Below, piece by piece: positions 16,609 through 24,833 of a DNA stretch of 64,000 nt. This DNA is from WHSW01 sp963781265 (lineage in GTDB: Bacteria > Actinomycetota > Thermoleophilia > Solirubrobacterales > 70-9): the NCBI GenBank assembly GCA_963781265.1, contig CAWAFH010000018.1, positions 818,765 to 882,764 of the forward strand. The letters are read 5' to 3'. The notes under the pieces were generated by a model. That model was given only the letters and a program-made list of their open reading frames with translations, searched no databases and was not told the origin of the DNA. Position numbers and translations under genes: made by a program. Within the stretch, counting starts at the first letter, position 1. Each line of letters starts with the position of its first letter.

Positions 16609-17813
16609 TGGAGGCCAGGGCCGGCGAGGCACCGCGGCTCGGCCGCCGGCTGCCCGCCTGGGCGCTCGGGCTCGCCCCGCTGCTGGTGATCGCCGCCGCG
16701 ATCGCGATCTTCGCGGCCCTCGGCGGGCCGGGGCTCGGCGAGCGCACCGGCCCGCCGGTCGAGGAGCTGGCGATCGAGCGCACCGTCCTGCACCCGGGTG
16801 AGATCGAGCTCACCGTCCGCAACGACGGCCCGGACCCGGTCGAGGTCGCGCAGATCGCGGTCAACGACGGATACGCGCCGTTCACCGCGAGCGGCGGCCG
16901 CACCGTCGGTCGCCTCGACTCGACCACCCTGACGATCGCCTACCCCTGGATCGAGGGCGAGGCCTACCGCGTCTCGCTGCTGACCTCGACCGGCGCGACG
17001 ATCGAGCACGAGATCGGGGCCGCGAGCGAGACGCCGGACGCGGACGCCGGCTTCTTCGGCCTGATGGCGCTGCTCGGCATCTACGTCGGCGTGATCCCGG
17101 TCTCGCTCGGGCTCCTGTGGCTGCCGTTCATCCGCCGGATCGACGTCGGCTGGCTGCGCGTGCTGATCGCGTTCACGATCGGGCTGCTCACCTTCCTCGC
17201 CGTCGACGCGGCGCTCGAGGGGCTCGAGATCGCCGCCGATGCACCGTCGGCGTTCGGGGGCGCCGAGCTCGTCTTCCTCGGCGCCCTCGTCGCCTTCCTG
17301 GCGCTGTCTGGGATCGATGCGTGGCTGCGCGGACGCCGGAGCCGCGCCGCCGCGGCCGGCGCCGGCGGGGGGTACCTGGCGCTGATGGTCGCGATCGGGA
17401 TCGGGCTCCACAATCTCGGCGAGGGTCTCGCGATCGGCTCCGCGTACGCCTCCGGCGCGCTCGCGCTCGGCGCCTTCCTGGTCGTCGGCTTCGCCATCCA
17501 CAACACGACCGAGGGCCTGGCGATCGTCGCGCCGCTCAAGTCCGAGCGCCCGGGTCTCGCGCGGCTGGCGACCCTCGGGCTGATCGCCGGAGCGCCCGCG
17601 ATCCTCGGCGCCTGGGTCGGCGCGGCCGCCTTCAACCCGAGCCTCGCGGCGCTGCTGTTCGGCGTCGGCGTCGGCGCGATCGCCCAGGTCATCTGCCAGC
17701 TCATCCCGGCCGTCCGCGACGGCGAGGGCCGCGTCCTGCACGGCGGCGCGGTCGGAGGGATGCTCGCCGGCGTGCTCGTCCTCTATCTGACGGGCCTCCT
17801 GGTGAGCGTCTGA
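16608..17813 (+). CDS. ZIP-family divalent metal transporter with extracytoplasmic N-domain
   Basis: A 401-residue membrane protein. ATG at 16608 overlaps the TGA of the oxidase. One hydrophobic helix (about 18-42) is followed by a ~95-residue beta-rich domain (IELTVRNDGPDPVEVAQIAV). Seven to eight helices follow from about residue 145. Metal-site helices carry GLHNLGEGLAIG and AIHNTTEGLAIV, the HNxxEG pattern of ZIP transporters. An internal charged loop lies around WLRGRRSRAA. The external beta-domain is not part of ordinary ZIP proteins and may receive metal from the adjacent oxidase (inference). Stop and start overlap with the regulator downstream (TGATG). Confidence 0.85.
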   Translation: MEARAGEAPRLGRRLPAWALGLAPLLVIAAAIAIFAALGGPGLGERTGPPVEELAIERTVLHPGEIELTVRNDGPDPVEVAQIAVNDGYAPFTASGGRTVGRLDSTTLTIAYPWIEGEAYRVSLLTSTGATIEHEIGAASETPDADAGFFGLMALLGIYVGVIPVSLGLLWLPFIRRIDVGWLRVLIAFTIGLLTFLAVDAALEGLEIAADAPSAFGGAELVFLGALVAFLALSGIDAWLRGRRSRAAAAGAGGGYLALMVAIGIGLHNLGEGLAIGSAYASGALALGAFLVVGFAIHNTTEGLAIVAPLKSERPGLARLATLGLIAGAPAILGAWVGAAAFNPSLAALLFGVGVGAIAQVICQLIPAVRDGEGRVLHGGAVGGMLAGVLVLYLTGLLVSV

Positions 17814-18517
17814 TGAGCGGCGCCTCGCACACCCGCCGCGCCCGCGATGCCGCCAACACCGAGGCGGTCGAGGACTACGCGAAGACGATCTACGCGCTCG
17901 CGCACCGGGCCGAGGGGCCGGTCGGGACCTCGGCGCTGGCCGAGCGGCTCGGCGTCTCGCCGGGGACCGTGACGGCGATGCTGAAGCGGATGACCGAGCT
18001 CGGCCTGGTCGAGCACGAGCCCTACCACGGGGTCATGCTGACCGCGGCCGGAGACCGGGTCGCGCTCGAGGTGATCCGTCACCACCGGCTGATCGAGGCT
18101 TATCTGGCCGAGGCGCTGGGGATGCCCTGGGATCGGGTCCACGACGAGGCCGAGGTGCTCGAGCACTACATCTCGGAGGAGCTCGAGGAACGGATGGCGG
18201 CGGCGCTCGGCGACCCCAGTCACGATCCGCACGGCGACCCGATCCCCGATCGCGAGCTCGAGCTCGGGCTCGAGGAGGGGACCGCGCTCACCGACCTCGA
18301 GCCGGGCTGCGCCGGGGTGTTCAGCCGCGTCTCGGACTCCGACTCCGAGATGCTGCGCTACCTCGACCAGCGCGGGATCCGGCCGGGCTGCGAGCTGCGC
18401 CTGAGCGCCCGTGACCCGTTCGAGGGCCCGCTGTACGTCGAGGTGGACGGCGCCGAGCACGTCCTCGGCCACCGCCTCGCCGCCGCGATGCGCGTGACCG
18501 TGAAGGAGCGGCCGTGA
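17813..18517 (+). CDS. DtxR/MntR-family metal-dependent regulator
   Basis: A 234-residue protein, ATG at 17813 overlapping the ZIP stop. The N-terminal winged helix (EAVEDYAKTIYAL, TSALAERLGVSPGTVTAMLKRM) and the dimerisation/metal domain (HHRLIEAYLAEALGMPWDRVHDEAEVLEHYIS) match DtxR-type repressors. The latter holds the conserved His/Glu ligands. A C-terminal FeoA-like SH3 domain (about 155-230) is present, as in IdeR/DtxR. Its location inside a manganese/iron transport operon and the dyads at 15435-15476 suggest it represses its own operon when metal is replete. Confidence 0.88.
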   Translation: MSGASHTRRARDAANTEAVEDYAKTIYALAHRAEGPVGTSALAERLGVSPGTVTAMLKRMTELGLVEHEPYHGVMLTAAGDRVALEVIRHHRLIEAYLAEALGMPWDRVHDEAEVLEHYISEELEERMAAALGDPSHDPHGDPIPDRELELGLEEGTALTDLEPGCAGVFSRVSDSDSEMLRYLDQRGIRPGCELRLSARDPFEGPLYVEVDGAEHVLGHRLAAAMRVTVKERP

Positions 18518-19878
18518 ACCGCGCCCTCGACGAGGCCGTGGTCGTCCCGCCGCCGCCCCGCGCGGCCGACGAGGGGCAGGCGCCGCCCGCCGACGATGAG
18601 GACTTCGCGCTCCCCGGTGAGGCCGCCGTCGCCCGCGCCGCACGGCGCTCGCTCGAGGGCCACACGCGCGGCATCTCGCGCCTCTGGCCCTTCCTCGGCC
18701 CGGCGTTCATCGCCTGCGTCGCCTACATCGACCCGGGCAACTTCGCGACCAACATCGCCGCCGGTGCCAAGTTCGGATACCTGCTGCTCTGGGTCGTGGT
18801 CGCGGCGAACCTGATCGCGATGCTGATCCAGACCCAGTCGGCAAAGCTCGGGATCGCGACCGGAAAGAACCTGCCCGAGCTCTGCCGCGAGAACTTCTCC
18901 CGGCGCACTTCGATCGGTCTCTGGGTGCAGGCTGAGGGCGTCGCGATGGCCACCGACATCGCCGAGGTGGTCGGCGCCGCGCTCGGGCTCAACCTCCTGT
19001 TCGGGATCGGCCTGTTCCCCGCCGCGCTGATCGCCGGAGCCGGCGCCTTCGCGATCCTCGCGCTGCAGCAGCGCGGCTTTCGGCGCCTCGAGGCCGCGAT
19101 CGCGGCGCTCGCCGGCGTCGTCCTGCTCTGCTTCGGATTCGAGATCTTCTGGGCGAAGCCCGATGGCGGCGAGGTCGCCTCGCACCTGTTCGTTCCCGGC
19201 TTCAGCGGCACCGAGAGCATCCTGCTCGCGACCGGGATCATCGGCGCGACGGTGATGCCGCACGTCGTCTACCTGCATTCGGCGCTGACGCAGCGGCGCG
19301 TGGTCGGCCGCAACGACGGCGAGAAGCGCAGGATCCTGCGGTTCGAGAAGATCGACGTCGTGATCGCGATGGCGATCGCCGGCGCGGTCAACCTCTCGAT
19401 GATGATCATGGCCGCCTCTCTCTTTCACGTCGGCGACCTGGCCACGATCGACAGCATCGAGGGCGCGTTCGACGGCCTCAAGACGACGGTCTCCGACCAC
19501 GCCGCCACAGTGTTCGGGATCGCCCTGCTCGCCTCGGGGTTCGCGTCCTCGTCGGTGGGGACGATGTCGGGCCAGGTGGTGATGCAGGGGTTCATCCAGC
19601 GCCGGATCCCGATCTTCCTGCGCCGCGCGATCACGCTCGCCCCGGCGCTGGTCGTCCTCGCGCTCGGAGTCGACCCGACCGCCGCGCTGGTCATGAGCCA
19701 GGTCGTGCTCTCGTTCGGGATCCCGTTCGTGCTCATCCCGCTGCTGCTGATCGCCCGCAAGCCGGAGGTGATGGGGCGGATGGTCAATCCGGGCTGGCTC
19801 ACCGGGATCGCGGGCGTGATCGCGGGGCTGATCATCGCGCTCAACGTGTTCCTGTTGCAGCAGGTCTTCTTCGGCTGA
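18514..19878 (+). CDS. mntH: NRAMP-family manganese/iron transporter
   Basis: A 454-residue membrane protein. GTG at 18514 overlaps the regulator stop by four bases. The first transmembrane helix carries the metal-site motif DPGN (ACVAYIDPGNFATN). The sixth-helix region has GATVMPHVVYLHSAL, the other half of the site. About eleven hydrophobic segments are visible. The cytoplasmic N-terminus (about 55 residues) is Pro/Asp-rich and longer than usual. Family members import Mn(II) or Fe(II) with protons. It is the last gene of the four-gene coupled operon. Confidence 0.92.
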   Translation: MNRALDEAVVVPPPPRAADEGQAPPADDEDFALPGEAAVARAARRSLEGHTRGISRLWPFLGPAFIACVAYIDPGNFATNIAAGAKFGYLLLWVVVAANLIAMLIQTQSAKLGIATGKNLPELCRENFSRRTSIGLWVQAEGVAMATDIAEVVGAALGLNLLFGIGLFPAALIAGAGAFAILALQQRGFRRLEAAIAALAGVVLLCFGFEIFWAKPDGGEVASHLFVPGFSGTESILLATGIIGATVMPHVVYLHSALTQRRVVGRNDGEKRRILRFEKIDVVIAMAIAGAVNLSMMIMAASLFHVGDLATIDSIEGAFDGLKTTVSDHAATVFGIALLASGFASSSVGTMSGQVVMQGFIQRRIPIFLRRAITLAPALVVLALGVDPTAALVMSQVVLSFGIPFVLIPLLLIARKPEVMGRMVNPGWLTGIAGVIAGLIIALNVFLLQQVFFG

Positions 19879-19903
19879 TCGCCCGCGCCGCTAGGCTGCG
19901 GGC

Positions 19904-20266
19904 GTGGCCCTGGCCGAGGACTTCCAAGCGGTGCTGGACTCGCTTCCGGACGACTGGACCGACATCGTCTGCGACCTGCGCCTCGCCGACGAGGACCGCT
20001 ACATCGACGCGGCCGTCCTGATGACGCTGATCAACGCGCAGCCCTACTCGAAGGCCGAGTGGCACTTCCGGATCAACGTCGCCCACAGCTTCGGCCACGC
20101 CGCCGCCGCCGAGACGGTCAAGGGAGCGCTCGGGCTGCTCGACGACCAGGGGATCGAGGGCGAGTTGATCGTGCGCGACGTGCACGAGGGCCGCGCCGAG
20201 ATCGTGCAGATGTGGGGGCGCCCGGAGTCGGTCAGGCGCGAGTTTCGCGCCCGCCGCTCGCTCTGA
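19904..20266 (+). CDS. Conserved hypothetical protein
   Basis: A 120-residue protein from GTG at 19904, 25 bp after mntH. It has no signal peptide or membrane segment. The sequence (LDSLPDDWTDIVCDLRLADEDRYIDAAVLM, split over a hydrophobic core) looks like a compact alpha/beta domain. I do not recognise the family. It overlaps the convergent signalling gene by 35 bp at the 3' end. It may be co-transcribed with the metal operon. Confidence 0.65.
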   Translation: MALAEDFQAVLDSLPDDWTDIVCDLRLADEDRYIDAAVLMTLINAQPYSKAEWHFRINVAHSFGHAAAAETVKGALGLLDDQGIEGELIVRDVHEGRAEIVQMWGRPESVRREFRARRSL

Positions 20267-22304
20267 GCGCCGGAGCGTCGACGTCGCGCACGTCGAGCAG
20301 CACCGGGATCACCGACGCGAACTGATTCGCGATCACCCGGGCTCGGTTGATCTCGGCGCGCGACCAGGCGCGCTCGTCGGACCGGTAGGCCTCGATGATC
20401 CCGACGCTCTCGCCGCGGCTGACCACCGGGACCATCAACAGCGAGCGCTCGCCGAGCGCCAGCAGCAGCTCGACCTCGTGCGGGTCGCTGTCGGGGTCAC
20501 CGGCGACGACCTGGACGGCCTCCTGCGTGCGCAGGACCTCGTCGCTGAGCGGATAGTCCGCGATCGGGAAGACGGTCTGATCGGAGCGCTCGCCGTTCTC
20601 GGCCAGGGTCTCGATCGTGCCGCCGGCGGCATGCCAGGCCGAGAGGCAGACCTTCGACGAGCCGAGCTCGGCGGCGATCAGGGCGAGCGCGCCCTCGAGG
20701 TCGCGCGGCGTGCGCGCGGCGGCGAGCCTGGCGCTCACGTGGACGAGACGCCGGTCGCTCGAGCCGATCGGTTGGTGCTCGGTCGGCAGCGAGCGGAAGC
20801 TGTCCGCGAGGGCCACCCGGCAGACATCGGCCGCGATCGGCGAGATCTCGGTCCAGGGCGCGCCCGGCCGGGCGAGCACGAACCCCTGCCCCCACTGGAC
20901 GTCGAGATCGGCGAGCACCGCGAGTTCGTCGAGGCTCTCGATTCCCTCCGCACAGACGGTCGCGCCGACGTCCCGGGCGAAGCGCACGAACGACTCGACC
21001 AGCGCCATCCGGGCAACGTCGCGGTGGATGTCGTGGGTGAGGGCGCGGTCGAGCTTGACGATGTCGGGGCGCACCCGCATGAGCTGCTTGAGGCCGGCGT
21101 GGCCCGCCCCGGCGTCGTCGATCGCGATCCGCGCCCCCCGAGCGCGCAGGTCGGCGACCGCGGCGGCGAGCGAGTCGTCGTCGGGAACGAACTCGTGCTC
21201 GGTGATCTCGATCACGATCCCGTCGAGGTCGCCGCGCAGGGCGTCCTGGACCACGTCCGAGGCGAGCGCCGAGGGGCTGACGTTGATCCCGAGATGGACG
21301 TCGAAGGGGCGCCCGACCGGCTCCAGCGCGGCGCGGATCGCCACCGCCTCGAGCTCGGCGCCGAGCCCCGACCCGTGGGCCTGGGCGAACCAGACGTCGG
21401 GGGTGCGGCCGCTCGTTCCCGGGAAGCGCGCCAGCGCCTCGTAGCCGACGATCCGGCCCGTGGCCAGGCTGACGACGGGCTGGAAGGCCGGGATGATGGG
21501 GCGGTCGGCGGCCAGCAGCCGCTCGACCTCGGTGCGCTGGCGGTCGTTCCAGGTCGCCGGTGAGTGGTCGGGGTCGAAGCGCCGGGTCCGCCGCTTGCCG
21601 CCGCGCTTCGCCCAGTACAGCGCGCTGTCGGCGAGCTGGCAGAGGGTGGAGGGGTCGGCGGCGTCGGCCGGGAACGCGGCGACCCCGGCCGAGCAGCTGA
21701 GCTCGAAGCCGTGCACCGGCACCCTGCCGACCGCGGCGCGGACCCGCTCGGCCACCGCGAAGGCGGCGTGCGAGTCGGACCTCGGGAGGATCAACGCGAA
21801 CTCCTCTCCGCCGATCCGGGCCGCGATGTCGCCGTCGCGGATCGCGCCGCGCGCCGCGGCGCCGACCCCGCGTAGGACCTCGTCGCCGTACGGGTGACCG
21901 TGAGTGTCGTTGAGGGTCTTGAAGTTGTCGAGGTCGAAGATCACGACGCCGACCGGCCGTTCGAGCTCGGCGCCGCGGCGCAGTTCGTCGGCCAGGATCT
22001 CGTGGAAGCTGCGGTGGTTGACCAGCCCGGTCAGCGCGTCGGTGCCGGCGAGGCCGCGCAGCTTCGTGTGCTGACGCTGGATGATCAGCAGCAGGAGCGT
22101 CGTCGCGAGCACCCCGGCGGCAACGAGCAGGATCAGCGCCGGGCCCTGGACGTCCCGCCCGGCGACCAGCACCGCGCCGAGCCACAGCAGGCCGCAGGTG
22201 GCTGCCGTCGGCAGGAGGAGGCGGGAGCGTGAGGGGATCGCGCCGCGCTCGGTCAGGATCGATTTCGATGTCGTCGCAGCCACGGGGGGACCCACCGGTT
22301 CCAT
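20232..22304 (-). CDS. Membrane GGDEF-EAL-GAF cyclic-di-GMP enzyme
   Basis: A 690-residue protein from ATG at 22304. Two transmembrane helices (about 30-50 and 55-76) are followed by a GGDEF domain with intact GGEEF (165-169) and an inhibitory RxxD site (RDGD, 156-159) exactly five residues before it. An EAL domain (about 265-500) follows, with EAL at 289-291, GINVSPSAL, EITEHE, IDDAGAGHAGL, VKLDRA and AEGIES. The DDFGTG loop is changed to DDAGAG. A GAF domain (about 515-680) closes the protein, an unusual position because GAF sensors usually precede GGDEF. Either or both activities could be live; the key catalytic residues I can see are kept. Confidence 0.88.
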   Translation of the reverse strand: MEPVGPPVAATTSKSILTERGAIPSRSRLLLPTAATCGLLWLGAVLVAGRDVQGPALILLVAAGVLATTLLLLIIQRQHTKLRGLAGTDALTGLVNHRSFHEILADELRRGAELERPVGVVIFDLDNFKTLNDTHGHPYGDEVLRGVGAAARGAIRDGDIAARIGGEEFALILPRSDSHAAFAVAERVRAAVGRVPVHGFELSCSAGVAAFPADAADPSTLCQLADSALYWAKRGGKRRTRRFDPDHSPATWNDRQRTEVERLLAADRPIIPAFQPVVSLATGRIVGYEALARFPGTSGRTPDVWFAQAHGSGLGAELEAVAIRAALEPVGRPFDVHLGINVSPSALASDVVQDALRGDLDGIVIEITEHEFVPDDDSLAAAVADLRARGARIAIDDAGAGHAGLKQLMRVRPDIVKLDRALTHDIHRDVARMALVESFVRFARDVGATVCAEGIESLDELAVLADLDVQWGQGFVLARPGAPWTEISPIAADVCRVALADSFRSLPTEHQPIGSSDRRLVHVSARLAAARTPRDLEGALALIAAELGSSKVCLSAWHAAGGTIETLAENGERSDQTVFPIADYPLSDEVLRTQEAVQVVAGDPDSDPHEVELLLALGERSLLMVPVVSRGESVGIIEAYRSDERAWSRAEINRARVIANQFASVIPVLLDVRDVDAPALRASGGRETRA

Positions 22305-22343
22305 CGTCCGCGCCCGCTTCGTGCTTGAGCGGTGGACCGGTCG

Positions 22344-23312
22344 CTAACCGTCCAACGAGAACGTCCGCGCCACGGGCGGCGGCGCCTCGACCAGGCCGTT
22401 GTCGGCCTCCCAGGCCGACCACGCCTCCAGCTGACGGCGATCGAACTCGAGCCCGGGGCCGAGTGCGTCCGCGTCGAGCAACGCTTCGAGTTGGGCGCTC
22501 TGCTCGTCGGGGTCGAGGCCGGGGACGGCGGCCAGCAGGTCGTCGATGCCCGCCGCCGGATCGGCGACCACCTCGTCGTAGCCGGCGCCGGTCGCCCCGA
22601 CGACCGCATCCACGAGCTGCGGCTGCTCGCGCAGCGTCTCGCCGGTGGTCGCCAGCACCAGCTCCGGATAGGCCGGCGCGCCGAAGTCGTCGACTCGGAA
22701 CTCGCGGGTGGGAACGCCCATCGTCCTCAGCGTCACGCCCTCGGCGTTCCAGAACGAGGTGGCCGCGTCGAGTCGGCCCGCGGCGAGCGCGGCGACCGCG
22801 TCGAAGCCGATCGTCACCCGGTCGACGGCCTCGGGATCCGCGCCCGCGCCCTCGAGCACGGCGTCGAGCACGGCGTCGTCGGACGGGAGGCCCGTGACCC
22901 CGACCTGGCCTCCCTCGAGGTCTCGAGGCGAGCGCACCGCGTGGCGGTCGCGAGCGATCACCGCTGCGAGCGGGCGATGGACGATGGCGCCGACGCCGAC
23001 CAGGTCGAGCCCGCGCTCACGGGCGAGCGCCAGGTCGTGGATGTCGAGGATCGCGAACTGCGCCCGGCCGCCGGCGAGCAGCTTCGGCGCGTCGGTCGAG
23101 TTCGAGGGCTCGCGGACGTCGAGCGCGACGCCGGCGTCGTCATAGCCGCCGTCGGCGAGCGCCGCGTAGATGCCCGAGTGCACGGCGTTGGGCTGGAAAT
23201 CGAGCACGAGGGTCGCCTCGTCGGAGGCGCCCGGTTCAGCACCGCCACCGCCGCACCCGGCAATCGCCAGGGCCGCGAGGACGGCCGCCAGCGGCGCGGC
23301 GAGCCATCGCAT
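22344..23312 (-). CDS. ABC-transporter substrate-binding lipoprotein (NMT1/THI5-like)
   Basis: A 322-residue protein from ATG at 23312. The signal peptide ends in LAALAIAGC with Cys about residue 19, a lipobox. The body matches the NMT1/THI5-type periplasmic fold: LDFQPNAVHSGIYAALADGG, FAILDIHDLALARERG, VGVTGLPSDDAVLDAVL. Relatives bind pyrimidine/thiamine precursors, riboflavin-type compounds or sulfonates. No permease or ATPase gene lies next to it, so the partner transporter is elsewhere. Confidence 0.8.
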   Translation of the reverse strand: MRWLAAPLAAVLAALAIAGCGGGGAEPGASDEATLVLDFQPNAVHSGIYAALADGGYDDAGVALDVREPSNSTDAPKLLAGGRAQFAILDIHDLALARERGLDLVGVGAIVHRPLAAVIARDRHAVRSPRDLEGGQVGVTGLPSDDAVLDAVLEGAGADPEAVDRVTIGFDAVAALAAGRLDAATSFWNAEGVTLRTMGVPTREFRVDDFGAPAYPELVLATTGETLREQPQLVDAVVGATGAGYDEVVADPAAGIDDLLAAVPGLDPDEQSAQLEALLDADALGPGLEFDRRQLEAWSAWEADNGLVEAPPPVARTFSLDG

Positions 23313-23354
23313 ATCGCGGGCGAGCTTAGCCTGGGCCAAGTAGCCTTGCGGCCC

Positions 23355-23891
23355 GTGCTGGACCACACCCACACCGATGAGCACCCGGTAACCCGTGAGC
23401 TCCTCACCTTCGTCGAGATCCCGAAGGGAAGCCGCAACAAGTACGAGTTCGACGAGGGCATCGGCCAGCTGGTCCTCGACCGCTTCCTCTCATCGTCGAT
23501 GGTCTATCCCACCGATTACGGGTTCCTGATGGGCCACCGCGGCCGCGACAGCGATCCGCTCGACGCCATGGTCTGCGTCTCGGAGCCGACCTTCCCGGGC
23601 TGCGTGATCCCGGTCAAGCCGATCGCGCTGTTCGTGATGCAGGACGAAAAGGGCGAGGACGACAAGGTCGTCTGCGTGCCGACCCACGACCCCGGCTGGA
23701 GCCATGCGGAGACCCTCGAGGACATCCCGGAGCAGCTGCAGCGCGAGATCACCCACTTCTTCTCGGTCTACAAGCAGCTCGAGGGCAAGGAGGTCCAGGT
23801 CGACGGCTGGCGCTCGCGGGAGGACGCCCTCGAGGTGATCGCCGACGCCCGGCGGCTGCAGATGGAGCACGACGCCCCCCGCCGCAGCTGA
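23355..23891 (+). CDS. ppa: Inorganic pyrophosphatase, family I
   Basis: A 178-residue soluble pyrophosphatase. GTG at 23355 is the only sensible start before the conserved FVEIPKGSRNKYEFD. The active-site signature DSDPLDAMV has the three Asp that bind Mg. TDYGFLMGHRG and the late VDGW segment are also standard. It hydrolyses diphosphate to drive biosynthesis. It is divergent from the lipoprotein gene with only 42 bp between starts. Confidence 0.93.
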   Translation: MLDHTHTDEHPVTRELLTFVEIPKGSRNKYEFDEGIGQLVLDRFLSSSMVYPTDYGFLMGHRGRDSDPLDAMVCVSEPTFPGCVIPVKPIALFVMQDEKGEDDKVVCVPTHDPGWSHAETLEDIPEQLQREITHFFSVYKQLEGKEVQVDGWRSREDALEVIADARRLQMEHDAPRRS

Positions 23892-23966
23892 GCGCCCGGT
23901 GCGGCACTGCCGGCCGGCGTAGCTCTATACACTGCCGCGCGCACCCCACCGAGGAGGATTTTCCAA

Positions 23967-24755
23967 GTGCAGGATCGAGGGCTTGCGGCTTACATCGCCG
24001 AGTTGGTCGGGACGTTGTTCCTGGTCTTCGTCATCGGCACCGTTGTCAGCCTCTACGTGTCAACCGGCGCCGCGTCGCAGACCGGCTCCGACTTCGCCGT
24101 CATCGGCCTCGTCCATGCGTTCGTCCTCTTCCTGTTGATCATCGCCTTCGGGCAGGTCAGCGGCGGGCACTTCAACCCGGTGGTGACGCTCGCGGCGGCG
24201 ACGATGAAGCGGATCGACCCGGTCGACGCGGTCGTCTACGTCCTCGCCCAGCTCTCGGGCGCCGTGCTCGGCGCGCTGCTCGTCAAGGCCATCCTGCTGG
24301 ACGAGGGCCGCGCGACCGACTACGGAGCGGCGACGATCAGTCCATTGATCGCCGGCCCGTTCGCGGCCTCCGTGGTCGAGGGCCTGGGGACCTTCCTGCT
24401 CGTGCTCGCGGTGTGCGCGGTCGCGATGAACCCGCGCGCCCGCCAGGAGTGGGCGCCGTGGGCGATCGGCACCACGCTGGGCTTCGCGGTGATGATCTTC
24501 GGACCGCTGACCGGCGGCTCCTTCAACCCGGCCCGCTGGTTCGGCCCGGCGCTGATCGGCGATGCCTTCAACGGGTTCTCCGACAGCTGGCCGTACGTCG
24601 TCGGCCCGATCGTGGGGGCGGTGCTCGCGGTCGTGGTCTATCGCTTCGTGATCGCGGGACCGCAGTACGCCGAGGGCGCAGAGCCGCCGACGTCCGACGT
24701 CCGCGGGGTCGCGCAGGCCGTCAAGGACGCCGAGGTTCGCGAGCGCAACAAGTAG
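23967..24755 (+). CDS. Aquaporin / MIP-family channel
   Basis: A 262-residue membrane protein. GTG at 23967 sits after a strong AGGAGG ribosome binding site, and a TATACA hexamer lies about 40 bp upstream. It has six hydrophobic helices and two re-entrant loops: HFNPVVTL (NPV instead of the usual first NPA) and SFNPARWFGPAL (normal NPA). The Arg after the second motif is the selectivity arginine. NPV in the first loop is a known minor variant. It probably passes water or a small neutral solute; selectivity cannot be read from the sequence. Confidence 0.88.
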   Translation: MQDRGLAAYIAELVGTLFLVFVIGTVVSLYVSTGAASQTGSDFAVIGLVHAFVLFLLIIAFGQVSGGHFNPVVTLAAATMKRIDPVDAVVYVLAQLSGAVLGALLVKAILLDEGRATDYGAATISPLIAGPFAASVVEGLGTFLLVLAVCAVAMNPRARQEWAPWAIGTTLGFAVMIFGPLTGGSFNPARWFGPALIGDAFNGFSDSWPYVVGPIVGAVLAVVVYRFVIAGPQYAEGAEPPTSDVRGVAQAVKDAEVRERNK

Positions 24756-24775
24756 GGATTCCGCCGGTCGCCGGT

Positions 24776-24812
24776 CGCCGCTCGCCGCTCGGACGGCGAG
24801 AGGCGAGCGGCG
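24776..24812. repeat. Hairpin built from GAGCGGC-type heptamers
   Basis: CGCCGCTCGCC (24776-24786) pairs with GGCGAGCGGCG (24802-24812) around a 15-base loop. It lies between the aquaporin stop and the fbiC start and may be a terminator. The same heptamer (GAGCGGC) is repeated four times inside fbiC at 25519-25546. Confidence 0.7.
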
Positions 24813-24833
24813 GAGGCCGGTAGGTTCTTAGGC

